A stretch of 64,000 nucleotides of DNA from CAWCWN01 sp963799245 (GCA_963799245.1 CAWCWN010000006.1:62001-126000), one strand, 5' to 3'. Shown: positions 7,900-18,266, counted from the first letter of the stretch. Numbers and translations: made by a program. Notes: generated by a model from the letters alone, not told the origin.

Positions 7900-9927
7900 T
7901 TAGCTCACCCAGGGCAGGAACTGGCGCAGGGAGGGACAGGCCTGGTCAACGGCCTCGCGGCCGGCGGCGACGAACTTGCGCCCCGCGGAGAACTGGCGCA
8001 GGGAGACGCGCTGCAATGTAGGGCGAATCACGACATTGGCCTCGCGGATGCTCTGCATGCCAATTGTGGCCATCGCCAGGTCGTAGGTGCGCAGTAAGAG
8101 ATCAACGATGTGCGGCGAACGTGTATGTTTGTGCCCCGGACCCGACTCTTCGAACCAGGGCGTCGCGCTCATAAGGGAGGGCGGTTCCTGGCCCCCCAGT
8201 TCCGCTGCGAGCAATATATGGGCACCCATTTTGCGCACCAGGCGAATAGGGACGGGATCGTGCATACCGGCGTCCATCAGAATATGCTCGCCCACCAGTA
8301 CGGGCGGGAAGATGCCAGGGAGAGAGACGCTGGCCAGGCCGGCCTGCCAGAGCGGTCCGCGATCCAGCACAACGCCGGCGCGGGTCGCCAGGTCAACCGC
8401 CACCATGGCGAAGGGGGTCGTAAGGTCCTCGAAACATATGTCCCCGCACAGGTTGCGCAGCATGGATTTCAGGCCCCTGTTGGAAAAAATTGAGGTGCGC
8501 GGGGGGTGCCACTGGACGATATGGCGCTGGATTTGCAGGAAGATCTCCTCGCTCTCGGCAAACGACTTGCCGATCAGATACATTCCGGGGGTGATGATGC
8601 CACTGCTGCAGGCAGCGATGTAGTCGAGGGGAACGCCGCGCTCAAGCAGGCGTTCGAGTACGCCCAGGTGGGCGAAGCCCCTGGCCCCGCCGCCGCCAAA
8701 CGCGATGCCAACGGTCTGCTGAGAGATATAACGAGCCATGAAGTCCACGGCGGATGCGAGGGCGGACGCGCTCGCGCCCTCGCATAGAGGCTCCCGCTGC
8801 TGCCAGCATTGCTCCAGCAGTGGTGGGTCGTCGGGCAGCAGGCGCGTCACGCTGCTGCCCAGCTGCGCGGCGTAGCGGTCCAGCTGCCCGACGGTAGGGC
8901 GTCCCGGCACGCAGCTCACGAAAACGGCGGCGGGGGCGGCCGCGAGTGTTTCCAGAGCACTTGCGTAGGCGCGAGAGGACGGAACGAGCGCCAGCAAGAG
9001 CGTACAGCTATCCGCGACGGCCTGCGCGAGGGCAGGAGGGGTGGCAGGCGTTGTGACGAGCAGGATATAGGCGTAGAGACGAGCAAGGTCGGGCAGGCAT
9101 GCGAGCGCGGCGGCGCTATCCTCCAGCCAGTTGCTGGAGCTCGCGGCGGCCGGCGCATCCAGGCCTGTCAGGGCGCCCAGTGCTGGATAGCAGGCTGCGC
9201 CTGCGGCTGTTGTCGGAGCTTGATGAGCCTGGAAAAGACTATGTTCACGCGCGCAGGCAGCGAGGGAGGGGCGAAGCTGGCCTGGATACCTGGCGAAATG
9301 GGGAGCAACGGCTTCGCGCTGGTCGCAGCACTCGAGGAGAAGGACGCGCTTCTGGCTGCGGGCGGCCAGGGCGCAGGCTACATGCAAGGGGAAGGAGCGC
9401 TGGATGGGTGAGGTCGCGTCGTCCAGCAGAGAGAAGCAGATGCGCTCGGCGGCGGAGTTGAGGAGAAACTGTTGATTGGTGCGCGCCAGGCGCAGCGAGA
9501 GGATGGTATTGATATTGCGCAGGAGGGTGGGGCAGGAGCTGATGAGCAGCCAGAAATCGGACTGGGAAAGCGCCCAGAGCTGCGTATCCTCCCCGGCGTG
9601 CACGCTTGCGGATGGCGCCTCGCCGCTGATGAGCGACATCTCGCCGAAACACTCGCCCGGACCCAGGCGGGCAAGCACCAGCGCGCCGCTCTCGTTTGCG
9701 CGGGAGGCGCCTTGCGGCTGTACGGTCTCTTCCTGCAAGAGCACGCTGACCTGGCCGGTGGCAATAATATATAAGAGGCCATGCCAGGTGCCCCGTTGCA
9801 TGATGCGCGCGCCGCTGGCGAAGCTGACCGGCCGCAGGCGGGCTATGATGGCGGCTGTTTCTTGCGGCTGCAGATCGCGAAACAGCGCGCTGGCCTGCAT
9901 GAGTTTAAATGGTTCCGGATACTGCAT
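7900..9927 (-). CDS. Patatin-like phospholipase with cyclic-nucleotide-binding domain
   Basis: A 675-residue protein resembling bacterial NTE-type lipases. Residues about 10-140 are a cNMP-binding fold (LLYIIATGQVSVLL ... LGPGECFGEMSLISG). The middle, about 170-400, resembles a degenerate ParA/MinD-type fold (CALAARSQKRVLLLECCD; ARLYAYILLVTTPATPPALA) without a P-loop lysine motif. From about 405 comes a patatin domain: the oxyanion loop FGGGGARGFAHLGVL is intact, the nucleophile elbow reads ACSSG instead of G-x-S-x-G, and the dyad region is LMDAGMHDPVP, where D-A-G replaces D-G-A/G. Ser and Asp of the dyad are therefore present. It should hydrolyse lipid acyl chains under nucleotide or protein control. 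The start has no obvious ribosome site. Confidence 0.88.
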   Translation of the reverse strand: MQYPEPFKLMQASALFRDLQPQETAAIIARLRPVSFASGARIMQRGTWHGLLYIIATGQVSVLLQEETVQPQGASRANESGALVLARLGPGECFGEMSLISGEAPSASVHAGEDTQLWALSQSDFWLLISSCPTLLRNINTILSLRLARTNQQFLLNSAAERICFSLLDDATSPIQRSFPLHVACALAARSQKRVLLLECCDQREAVAPHFARYPGQLRPSLAACAREHSLFQAHQAPTTAAGAACYPALGALTGLDAPAAASSSNWLEDSAAALACLPDLARLYAYILLVTTPATPPALAQAVADSCTLLLALVPSSRAYASALETLAAAPAAVFVSCVPGRPTVGQLDRYAAQLGSSVTRLLPDDPPLLEQCWQQREPLCEGASASALASAVDFMARYISQQTVGIAFGGGGARGFAHLGVLERLLERGVPLDYIAACSSGIITPGMYLIGKSFAESEEIFLQIQRHIVQWHPPRTSIFSNRGLKSMLRNLCGDICFEDLTTPFAMVAVDLATRAGVVLDRGPLWQAGLASVSLPGIFPPVLVGEHILMDAGMHDPVPIRLVRKMGAHILLAAELGGQEPPSLMSATPWFEESGPGHKHTRSPHIVDLLLRTYDLAMATIGMQSIREANVVIRPTLQRVSLRQFSAGRKFVAAGREAVDQACPSLRQFLPWVS

Positions 9928-10045
9928 ACGCTGATTGTAGCTATAAATGTAGCAAGTGTCCAGCCCTCGCCGCGCTGGCCGTGCCTGCAGCGGGGCGGCA
10001 AATAGCGCTGATGAAGCATTATTTGCCGCCTGGCGCGCTGAACGG

Positions 10046-11179
10046 TTACGCTATGCGGGCCTCCGCCATATGCCCATCCAGGTCAGCGAGGCCAGGGCTG
10101 CCGTCTGCGCGCACGAAAGCCTCGGTCAGCGCATGCGCGATAGCATCGGGATATTGTACGGGAGGGGACTTCATGAGGTAAGCGCTTGGCCCCTCCAATG
10201 TGCCACTCACACCACGATCCAGGGCGAGCTTGACCATGCGTACGGCATCGATGACGACGCCGGCTGAATTGGGCGAGTCCCATACTTCGAGCTTCAATTC
10301 GGCGTTCAGCGGCACATCGCCAAAGGTGCGCCCCTCCAGGCGAATATAGGCCCATTTGCGGTCGCTGAGCCAGGCGACATAGTCGGATGGGCCTATATGG
10401 ACGTTCTCACTCCCCAGATCATAATCAAGCTGGCTCGTCACGGCATTTGTCTTGCTGATCTTCTTCGACTCCAGGCGCTCGCGCTCCAGCATATTGTAGA
10501 AGTCGGTGTTGCCGCCGACATTGAGTTGCAGGGTCCGTTCAAGCTTCACGCCGCGCTCGCGAAAGAGGTGAGCCAGCATGCGATGGACGATGGTCGCGCC
10601 AACCTGACTTTTTATATCATCGCCGATCATGGGCAGGTGGGCCTCCTTGAAGCGCTCCTGCCAGTACTTTTCACGCCCAATAAACACTGGGATACAGTTG
10701 ACGAATCCCACCCCGGCCCTGAGAATCTGCTCGACATACCATTTGGTGGCAGTTTCTGAGCCGACGGGCAGGTAGTTCACAACGACATCGGTCCCCGTGT
10801 CTTTGAGAATTTTAACAATGTCGCCGGTCTGCCCCGGAGCTCTGGTGATGATGCGCGAGAGATACTTCCCCAGCCCATCATGCGTCATGCCGCGGTACAC
10901 CTTCGCATTGAGCCTGGGAACATCTGCGAAGCGATAGGTATTGTTAGGGGCTGTATAGATTGCCTCGGCGAGATCTTTGCCGACTTTATTCTGGTCGATG
11001 TCAAAGGCGGCCGAAAACTCGATATCGCTGATGTGGTAGCCGCCAAGGTTGACATGCATCAAGCCGGGGACGAAATCCTCAGCCTGCGCCTCGCGGTAGT
11101 AGTGAACCCCCTGCACCAGCGAGCTGGCGCAGTTGCCTGCGCCGATAAGCGCGACGCGAAGTGGATGTGTGCTGCTCAT
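10046..11179 (-). CDS. ino1: Inositol-3-phosphate synthase
   Basis: A 377-residue enzyme that would convert glucose 6-phosphate to 1D-myo-inositol 3-phosphate with bound NAD. The Rossmann motif is at the N-terminus (VALIGAGNCASSLVQG). Family blocks include DIEFSAAFDIDQNKVGKDL, VVNYLPVGSETATKWYVEQ, FVNCIPVFI, IGDDIKSQVGATIVHR and LNVGGNTDFYNM, all as in the short actinobacterial/archaeal form. ATG 11177-11179 was chosen because AAAGGAAG precedes it; an in-frame upstream start would add six residues but would sit on that site. The product feeds inositol phospholipid or inositol-containing solute synthesis. The gene appears monocistronic. Confidence 0.95.
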   Translation of the reverse strand: MSSTHPLRVALIGAGNCASSLVQGVHYYREAQAEDFVPGLMHVNLGGYHISDIEFSAAFDIDQNKVGKDLAEAIYTAPNNTYRFADVPRLNAKVYRGMTHDGLGKYLSRIITRAPGQTGDIVKILKDTGTDVVVNYLPVGSETATKWYVEQILRAGVGFVNCIPVFIGREKYWQERFKEAHLPMIGDDIKSQVGATIVHRMLAHLFRERGVKLERTLQLNVGGNTDFYNMLERERLESKKISKTNAVTSQLDYDLGSENVHIGPSDYVAWLSDRKWAYIRLEGRTFGDVPLNAELKLEVWDSPNSAGVVIDAVRMVKLALDRGVSGTLEGPSAYLMKSPPVQYPDAIAHALTEAFVRADGSPGLADLDGHMAEARIA

Positions 11180-11197
11180 GTCTGCTCTTCCTTTCAA

Positions 11198-11667
11198 AGC
11201 CTTGTGTGCTCTAACTGTTCTTATGTGTACTTACTAAAGTTACTTTTCCATATTTAATGTGTGTTTGAACTGATTTTTCTAGTATGGCCGCTTGCCATCG
11301 TCGATTGTTGCAGCGTAGCATATCTTTTGCCGAGATGCTGTTATTTCGCTCACACAAGCAAGGTGATTGAGCTCACTGATTGCTGTGGAGCATAGGCCGG
11401 CGTGGGGAAATGACGCGGTCGTTGTGGGGTGGATGAGCCTGGATGGTTGACTTTTTATAAAAAAGCGCATAAAATTGCTAGCAATCTGTAACTTGAAATC
11501 GTATTCTAAACTTGATTTTAGTGGCGATTGTCCGGAGATGTGAACATATCCCTGGAAATGGGTGAGGCCAGCGTTGGCATAGGACGTACCAAGCTTACTG
11601 ACTACAGAAGGATCTTCTACCTTGAGTGCTACCTCTACAGCGAAGCGAAGGAGCGAGGGATATCACT
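11198..11667. other. Intergenic region between divergent genes
   Basis: A 470-base gap separating the inositol-phosphate synthase gene (leftward) and the kinase array (rightward). It is AT-rich around 11460-11520 and must hold both promoters, but no confident -35/-10 pair stands out. No RNA gene or riboswitch is recognised. Open frames here lack ribosome sites. Confidence 0.5.
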
Positions 11668-14076
11668 ATGGGTATGGATCGAGGCCGTCTTGGCAAGTAT
11701 GAACTACAGGAACATTCAGGTTCTGATGCGGTGGGCGAGGTTTGGAAGGCATTTGATACTGCTCAGCGTTGCTGCGTTGCTATAAAGATCATCCCGCTCA
11801 ATCCTCAGGATGGGAACGAATTCTATCATCGAGCGCAAATTCTCGCGCAGCTGCATCATCCTCATATCGTACAGGTACTGGATTACCACGTGTCACAGAG
11901 TGGCGGCGAAGCTTACCTCAGCATGGAGTATGTGGAGGGCCCGACGCTCGCCGCCTATCTCGACGCGACCGCTCACAGAGGGAAAATCCCTCCTCCCGCT
12001 GAGATCATGCGCCTCCTGACACCAGTTGCCGAGGCCCTCGATTATGCCCATCAGCGCAGGGTAGTTCATGGCGCGCTCACACCTGCCGCGATTCTGCTTG
12101 CAGATGCCGGCAGCGGCGCGCCCGCGCCCGCAGCGGTCAAACTGACCGCTTTCAGCCTGCATTTCTTGCACAATCCGCTTGCCCTCCAGCTCCCCGATGT
12201 GTCCTATATGGCGCCGGAGATGGCGCAGGGCTTCGCAGGGACGGAGCGCAGCGACCTTTACTCGCTGGGAGTGATCCTCTATGAAATGTGCACAGGTGTC
12301 CTGCCTTTCCAGGGTGACTCTCCCGGGGACATGTTGATGCAGCACATTCATGGGACGCCCACCTCGCCTGCGCTTATCAACCCGTATATCCCCCCGGCGC
12401 TGACGGCGGCCATCATGCGCAGCCTGGCGCGGGACCCGACGGCGCGTTTCCCCACCGCGACGGTGATGCTTGCGACAGTGGCAAAGGCGCTGAATATGGG
12501 CGCGCCTGAGAAGAGCGCTTATTCTCACCAGGCCCCGCAGGCCGTCAAAGCGTCATCCCCGGAAGGAGGCAGCGGCTCGCTGGACCTGTATGGCCCGACC
12601 TCCCTTGGCCGGCCTTCACAGGAGCTGCCCTCTATGCCACCGCTTGTGGCCAGCCGCAATACTCCTCCCCTGTCCCCATCCGCCGGTGCCTCTATCACGC
12701 CAGCCCTTTCGCCGGCGCCCTCAGAGGTCACACCGGCGCTGCAAGAGCCAGAGAAGAGCTCTGTATCGCCGGCGACAGCAGGCACGCCTGTTCGCACGAC
12801 TCCCCCGGGCCCTCCACTGGAGCCGCATGCGGCGAGTCAAGCGGCAGCAGCGCCTGTGCCCACCCCACCGCCTCAAAAGAGGCGACCGCGCTGGTTCTAT
12901 TTCGCGCTGCTCGCGGCATTGCTGCTCGCGCTTGCCGGCTCCGTCCTTGGCGCCTACCTTATCCGCATCACGTCTCCAGCTCAAGCAACGGTTGTGGGAC
13001 ACGCATTCTTCGTAAGCAGCGGCCTGTTGAGTGACAATAACAGCAATCAGGGTATTACCGATGAGCTGCAGGTCAACCTGCAAAACCTCTCCGCCCCTCA
13101 GGCTGGCAAACGCTATTACGCCTGGCTGCTGAACGACCAGAATGTCGACCTGCCGGCCGTTGCCATTGGCGCGCTGCCTCTCAACCATGGTCAGGTAAGC
13201 ATGATGTATAGGGATCCGCAGCACAATAACCTGCTCGCCAACTATGGTCATTTTCTCGTCACCGAGGAAGACGCGAATGCAGTGCCATCAAATCCCTCTC
13301 TCGACCCGAGCACATGGCGCTATAACGCCGCCTTCTCGACGACGCCCAACCCGGCTGATACGCTGGATCACTTTAGCCTGCTCGCCCACCTGCGGCACCT
13401 GCTCTCCCAGGACCCGAAACTGAAGCTTGTCGGGCTGGGGGGAGGGCTTGATATCTGGCTCTACCGCAATACCAGCAAGGTGCTGGAGGACGCGGGAAAT
13501 GCCAGGGACACGCAGCCGTCCTGCACGGCCGATCCGAATAGTGCCTCCTGCGCCTTCGTGCACCGTTCGCTGGTCCGCATACTGGACTACCTCGATGGCA
13601 GCGCCTATGCATGGCAAGATCTGCCGGCGAATTCCCCGCTGTTGATTGATCCGACCATAGCGCGCGTCGCATTGCTCGAGAGAGATGTGGTACATCAGCA
13701 GCCTCCCGGCTACCTGCAACACATCGGGACACACCTGCGGGAAATTACGCAGTCACCTGGCGTGACGCCAGCGCAGTACGCGCTCGCCATACATATTACG
13801 CAGGCCATCGACAATATACAGGTCTGGCTGGATGCGGTCCGTAGCGACGCGCTGAAGCTTGTGGGTATGAACAACAGCCAGATGTCACAGGCGGCCGCAT
13901 TATCCATCCTGAATGATCTCTACACGCAGGCCAACCATGCCTTTGTCGGGCAGTTCGACCCCAACACCGCTACGGTCAAGGAGGGGGTAGTGCAAATTCA
14001 CTACAACATTCAGAGGCTGGCGACCTTTGATGTGACGCAATGTACGCCAGGCAATGGGACGAAAACCTGCGCATAA
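11668..14076 (+). CDS. Receptor-type Ser/Thr pseudokinase (first of three paralogs)
   Basis: 802 residues: kinase fold 10-275, Pro/Ser/Ala-rich linker, membrane helix (FYFALLAALLLALAGSVLGAY, about 420-440) and a 360-residue ectodomain. The ATP lysine is kept (VAIK, K40), but the Gly-rich loop is EHSGSDAVGEVW, the catalytic loop reads VHGALTPAAILL, so the HRD Arg-Asp and the metal-binding Asn are gone, and DFG is AFS (161-163). Catalysis is not expected; a regulatory or ligand-sensing role is inferred. The ectodomain resembles those of the next two genes (VGHAFFVSSG ... LQNLSAPQAGKRYYAWLL) and recalls the extracytoplasmic domain of RskA-type anti-sigma factors. The ATG at 11668 follows GAGGGA. 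Nineteen bases separate it from the next kinase. Confidence 0.88.
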   Translation: MGMDRGRLGKYELQEHSGSDAVGEVWKAFDTAQRCCVAIKIIPLNPQDGNEFYHRAQILAQLHHPHIVQVLDYHVSQSGGEAYLSMEYVEGPTLAAYLDATAHRGKIPPPAEIMRLLTPVAEALDYAHQRRVVHGALTPAAILLADAGSGAPAPAAVKLTAFSLHFLHNPLALQLPDVSYMAPEMAQGFAGTERSDLYSLGVILYEMCTGVLPFQGDSPGDMLMQHIHGTPTSPALINPYIPPALTAAIMRSLARDPTARFPTATVMLATVAKALNMGAPEKSAYSHQAPQAVKASSPEGGSGSLDLYGPTSLGRPSQELPSMPPLVASRNTPPLSPSAGASITPALSPAPSEVTPALQEPEKSSVSPATAGTPVRTTPPGPPLEPHAASQAAAAPVPTPPPQKRRPRWFYFALLAALLLALAGSVLGAYLIRITSPAQATVVGHAFFVSSGLLSDNNSNQGITDELQVNLQNLSAPQAGKRYYAWLLNDQNVDLPAVAIGALPLNHGQVSMMYRDPQHNNLLANYGHFLVTEEDANAVPSNPSLDPSTWRYNAAFSTTPNPADTLDHFSLLAHLRHLLSQDPKLKLVGLGGGLDIWLYRNTSKVLEDAGNARDTQPSCTADPNSASCAFVHRSLVRILDYLDGSAYAWQDLPANSPLLIDPTIARVALLERDVVHQQPPGYLQHIGTHLREITQSPGVTPAQYALAIHITQAIDNIQVWLDAVRSDALKLVGMNNSQMSQAAALSILNDLYTQANHAFVGQFDPNTATVKEGVVQIHYNIQRLATFDVTQCTPGNGTKTCA

Positions 14077-14095
14077 ATAATGAGGAGACGGAGTT

Positions 14096-16513
14096 ATGAG
14101 TACGCGCCCACGACGCCTCGGCAAATATGAACTTCAGCAGCGCCTGGGACATGGCGGCATGGCGGAGGTCTGGAAAGCGCTTGATACGCAACTTCAGCGT
14201 TACGTCGCGATCAAATTGCTGCGTACGAATTTGAAGGAGGACCCTCAATTTATCGCCCGCTTCGAACGCGAAGCACAGCTTATAGCCTCGCTGCACCACC
14301 CTAATATTGTACAGATCCATGACTTTCAGATCGCCTCCTCTGAGGAAGAGGGTACGATGGTCTATATGGTCATGGATTATATTGAGGGTCAGACGCTGGC
14401 GCACTATATTCGCTATACCTCGGGCCTGGGAAACTTTCCTTCCTCGCCTGAGATCGTGCAACTCTTTACGTCTATCGCTCTCGGTGTCGATTACGCTCAC
14501 CAGCAGGGCATGATCCACCGCGACCTCAAGCCCGCCAATATTCTGCTCGACGGGCGCAACACGCTGCGCAACCCCATGGGCGAGCCGATCCTCACCGACT
14601 TTGGCCTTGCCAGACTTTTGACAGCCTCCTCTGCGACGTTTACGGCTACACAACTTGGGACTCCACTCTACATCGCGCCCGAACAGGTGTCGGGCTACGC
14701 CGGCAATGAGCGCAGCGATATCTATGCGCTTGGCATCATCCTGTATGAAGTGACGACCGGCACGCTTCCCTTTCAAGATAACGACCCAACCGTGGTGATG
14801 GCCCAGCACCTCACTGCCACTCCGCCCTCGCCGTCTGCCATCAACTCCAACATTCCGCCTGCGCTGGAACTGGTTATCATGCGCTGCCTGGCAAAGGATC
14901 CGGCCTCGCGCTTTGCCAGCGCCTCAGTGCTGGCTGCTGCGATCGCCGAGTCTCTGGGCGTCGCGGTGGCGGGGAACCTGGGTGAGCCCGCTTATCCTGT
15001 GGATGCCGAGTATATGCCGACGTATATCACCCCCACCTCGTCTCATCCAACGTCATCTTCGGCCGCGCTGCCAGGCGGGCCCGCCCGGGCTGTGGGCGCC
15101 GGACAAAGCACGCCTCCCCTGGCGCTGAGCAGTGGCCCTGGAGCTGCTACCCCCGCGCTGCCATTGACGGCGCCTGGCCAGCGGGCTACGCCTGTGCTCA
15201 CTCCATCCACTTCCGCCGCTAACTCGGGTGTCGCAAAAGCAGCGCCGCCTCCGCCCCTTACCCCTGCACCTCCATCAACAGCCAGACCACGCAGAGGGCC
15301 TCTCTACGGGCTGATCGCCCTCGTCATCGTGCTGCTGGGCGGCTCGCTGGGAGCCTACTTCCTGGTCCAGCATAGTGGTGTGGCCGCGCCCCCATCCGCG
15401 CTGGTGGGGCAGGCCTTCTATGTCAGCAGCGGCCAGATCGCGGACGGAGCGCAGGGCATCGCCGATCAATTGCAGGTTGATATACAGAACGTCCAGCCAC
15501 CACCGGCGGGGAAGGGCTACTATCTCTGGCTGCTGGGCGATAAGGACACTACTCCAGTGCCAGACCTGCTGGGGCCAGCCCCGGTACACCCGCCCATCCT
15601 GCTGACCAATAACCTGCCCGTGCAGCAGAATGGGATCGTCCACTACGAGTACGCGGGCGATGCACAGCACAACAACCTGCTATCGGCGACCAGCCGCCTG
15701 CTGATTACACTGGAGGCCGCGGGGCGCAACCCGCCCGGCCCCTCCAGCGACCGCGCCAGCCAGGTCTATTACGCACAATTGCCCCAGGTACTCATTCCAG
15801 GGGATCCCACCGGCCTGCGGGGGCTCGATCATATTCGCCACCTGTACTATAACGAGGACCACCTGCGAGTGCTGGGGCTCTATGGCGGACTGGACATCTG
15901 GGTCTTGCGTAATACGGCCAAACTCATGGAGTGGTCCACCGGTGCGCGCGACGACTTCGATGGCACAACAAAAAATTACGGGCTGATGCACAGCCTCTTT
16001 ACCAGCATGCTCGACTACCTGGATGGCTCGGCAAACGTCCATCTCGATGTACCTCCCGGCACGCCTCTGCTGGCTGATCCCACCATTAGCAGGGTAAGTC
16101 TGCTGACGGTGGACCCGACTCGCCAGGGCGTGACACAGTTTCTTGCCACCGACCCGCCCGGCGATATCGATCACATGGAGCTGCATCTCAGCCAGCTGAA
16201 TAGAGCCCCTGACGCGACACCCCAGATGCACACGCTCTCGCAGGAAACCATTCTTGCGCTCGACAATGCCAAGCAACACCTGCAGCAGATGCGCGCGGAT
16301 GCCAGGCAGCTCTTCGCTATGACGTCCACACAACTGGCGCAGCCCGCGGCGAAGAATGTCCTGGATGACCTGGTCACACAGGTCACATATGCCTATATTG
16401 GCCAGCTTGATCCGGCTACAAACAACATCAGGCCCGGTGTGCTCCAGGCGCACTATGACATCCAGAGGCTGGCAACCTTTGACATTTCACGCACCGTGCC
16501 GGCGGGCCTGTGA
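14096..16513 (+). CDS. Receptor-type Ser/Thr protein kinase (second of three paralogs)
   Basis: 805 residues with a complete Hanks kinase: Gly loop LGHGGMAEVW, VAIK (K40), HRDLKPANILL (141-151), TDFG (167-170), APE and the conserved DIYALGIILYE block. A Pro/Thr-rich linker, a membrane helix (YGLIALVIVLLGGSLGAYFL, about 404-423) and an ectodomain homologous to that of the upstream pseudokinase follow (VGQAFYVSSG, GKGYYLWLLGD, DYLDGSANVHLDVP, HYDIQRLATFD). GAGGAG lies before the start. It would phosphorylate Ser/Thr on cytosolic proteins in response to an extracellular cue; neighbouring FHA-containing ABC exporter and paralogous kinases are candidate partners. The ligand is unknown. Confidence 0.93.
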   Translation: MSTRPRRLGKYELQQRLGHGGMAEVWKALDTQLQRYVAIKLLRTNLKEDPQFIARFEREAQLIASLHHPNIVQIHDFQIASSEEEGTMVYMVMDYIEGQTLAHYIRYTSGLGNFPSSPEIVQLFTSIALGVDYAHQQGMIHRDLKPANILLDGRNTLRNPMGEPILTDFGLARLLTASSATFTATQLGTPLYIAPEQVSGYAGNERSDIYALGIILYEVTTGTLPFQDNDPTVVMAQHLTATPPSPSAINSNIPPALELVIMRCLAKDPASRFASASVLAAAIAESLGVAVAGNLGEPAYPVDAEYMPTYITPTSSHPTSSSAALPGGPARAVGAGQSTPPLALSSGPGAATPALPLTAPGQRATPVLTPSTSAANSGVAKAAPPPPLTPAPPSTARPRRGPLYGLIALVIVLLGGSLGAYFLVQHSGVAAPPSALVGQAFYVSSGQIADGAQGIADQLQVDIQNVQPPPAGKGYYLWLLGDKDTTPVPDLLGPAPVHPPILLTNNLPVQQNGIVHYEYAGDAQHNNLLSATSRLLITLEAAGRNPPGPSSDRASQVYYAQLPQVLIPGDPTGLRGLDHIRHLYYNEDHLRVLGLYGGLDIWVLRNTAKLMEWSTGARDDFDGTTKNYGLMHSLFTSMLDYLDGSANVHLDVPPGTPLLADPTISRVSLLTVDPTRQGVTQFLATDPPGDIDHMELHLSQLNRAPDATPQMHTLSQETILALDNAKQHLQQMRADARQLFAMTSTQLAQPAAKNVLDDLVTQVTYAYIGQLDPATNNIRPGVLQAHYDIQRLATFDISRTVPAGL

Positions 16514-16555
16514 GCGGGCGCTCACCGCTGATGGTGTATATAGACAGGGGCATGC

Positions 16556-18094
16556 ATGAGCACAGAGTCGCGCCACCTTGGCAAATACGAACTGCGTGAA
16601 CGCCTGGCGCGCGGCGGGCAGGGAGAGGTCTGGAAGGCTTTTGATCCCCGCCTGCGACGCTACATCGCCATCAAGCAGCTCCACGCCGACCTGCAGTCCG
16701 ATCCCGATTTTGCTGCGCGCTTCGAGCGCGAAGCGCGGATTATCGCGTCGCTGCATCACCCTAATATCGTACAAATTCACGACTTTCAACTCGTGTCTAC
16801 CCCCGACTCGGACACCACCACAGCCTATATGGTGATGGATTATATTGAGGGGCCGACGCTGGCAGACTATATCCGTAGCACAGCGCGCAAGTTACAATTT
16901 CCGCCTGCTGCCGACATCGTATATATCTTCACGGCGATCAGTCTCGCCATCGACTATGCCCATGGGAAGGGCATGCTTCATCGCGACATCAAACCCTCCA
17001 ACATTATCCTGGACCAGCGCATGCCCAGGAGTAATGATCTGGGCTCACCAATTCTCACCGACTTCGGCATCGCCAAACTGCAGGGAGTAGCTGCCGACAG
17101 GACCACCGTGCTCGGTACGCCACTCTACGTCTCACCCGAGCAGGCGCAAAGGCAAGTGGGTGACAAGCGCAGCGACCTCTACTCGCTCGGTATCATCCTC
17201 TATGAAATGACTACCGGCGTCACCCCATTTCGGGGCAATTCCGTCCTGGCCATCCTTATGCAACATTTCCAGCAACCCCCCACGCCACCCGCTCTCATCA
17301 ACCCGCATATTCCTCCCGCCTTATCCGAGGTCATTCTCAAAAGCATCGCCAAGGACCCTGACGCGCGTTTTCCCAGCGCGTCTGCGATGACAATCGCGCT
17401 CGCGCAGGCGCTCAACGTGGCCGTTCCCGCCGAACTGCTGAGGCCTGGCGCCAGGTCTGAAGTCAATGGAGCGAATTCCTCCAGCGTAGCGCCGGCCCCT
17501 TTCACGCCATACTCATTGCAAGCCTCACCTCCCACGTCCGCCAGTATGCTACAGACGCCGCCGGCCAGGAGCAGACAGCGCAGAACCCACCTGGCCTTGA
17601 TCGCTCTGTGCGCCCTTGTCGTGGCCGGCTCGGGCCTGCTTCTGGCCTTTTTTAGTATGGGCAGAGCGGCCACATCATCCCAGGCCGCGCTAATTACGGG
17701 CCAGGTCCGCTTTCTCAGCAGCCCCTATGCTCCTAAAGGCGGCCTCGACGAGGTTGAGATTAGTATCTCGCACCTGCCCGCTGCGCCTCCGGGCGAGCGC
17801 TATTACGCCTGGCTGCAAAATAACAGCGAGAACTCAACGCCTATCCACTGGCCGTTGACGCTAACAAATGACCGCCTTTCCCCTCCCACGTATAGCAATC
17901 CACTGCTCTTCAAATACAGGCCCTACCTGTTTCTGATTACACTTGAGAATGCTAACAGCGATCCTGTGGTTGCCAACATCGATCCGCACGCGCGCCTCTG
18001 CTATGCCAGCCTGCCCGCCGCTATACAGGATGCCGCCAGCTTTGCTATTCAGGCCTGTCCGCAGGGAAGCTCCGTTGACGTCTGTATGTCCTGA
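16556..18094 (+). CDS. Receptor-type Ser/Thr protein kinase (third paralog, short ectodomain)
   Basis: 512 residues. The kinase is complete: LARGGQGEVW, IAIK, HRDIKPSNIIL, TDFGIAKL, APE-like SPEQ and DLYSLGIILYEM. After a short linker and a membrane helix (LALIALCALVVAGSGLLLAF, about 344-363) the ectodomain is only about 145 residues. It keeps the first part shared with the other two paralogs (VEISISHLPAAPPGERYYAWL) but lacks the long C-terminal half that ends in IQRLATFD. An AGGGG site precedes the ATG, 43 bases after the previous stop. The three genes are most likely co-transcribed and arose by tandem duplication, with loss of the outer half here or gain in the others. Confidence 0.93.
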   Translation: MSTESRHLGKYELRERLARGGQGEVWKAFDPRLRRYIAIKQLHADLQSDPDFAARFEREARIIASLHHPNIVQIHDFQLVSTPDSDTTTAYMVMDYIEGPTLADYIRSTARKLQFPPAADIVYIFTAISLAIDYAHGKGMLHRDIKPSNIILDQRMPRSNDLGSPILTDFGIAKLQGVAADRTTVLGTPLYVSPEQAQRQVGDKRSDLYSLGIILYEMTTGVTPFRGNSVLAILMQHFQQPPTPPALINPHIPPALSEVILKSIAKDPDARFPSASAMTIALAQALNVAVPAELLRPGARSEVNGANSSSVAPAPFTPYSLQASPPTSASMLQTPPARSRQRRTHLALIALCALVVAGSGLLLAFFSMGRAATSSQAALITGQVRFLSSPYAPKGGLDEVEISISHLPAAPPGERYYAWLQNNSENSTPIHWPLTLTNDRLSPPTYSNPLLFKYRPYLFLITLENANSDPVVANIDPHARLCYASLPAAIQDAASFAIQACPQGSSVDVCMS

Positions 18095-18266
18095 GAGCAA
18101 AGGCGATGAGAACCTGCTGAAGTGTGTGCAACATCACAGTTTTTCTGCGAGCTACGACATAGCAAGCAAGTAGTAATAATGCTAAAATAGCTATAGCGCG
18201 AGAGATAACATAGTGACAGAGATGCTGAAACTTTCAACAGACGCATGAATAGATGAGGAGAGATCG

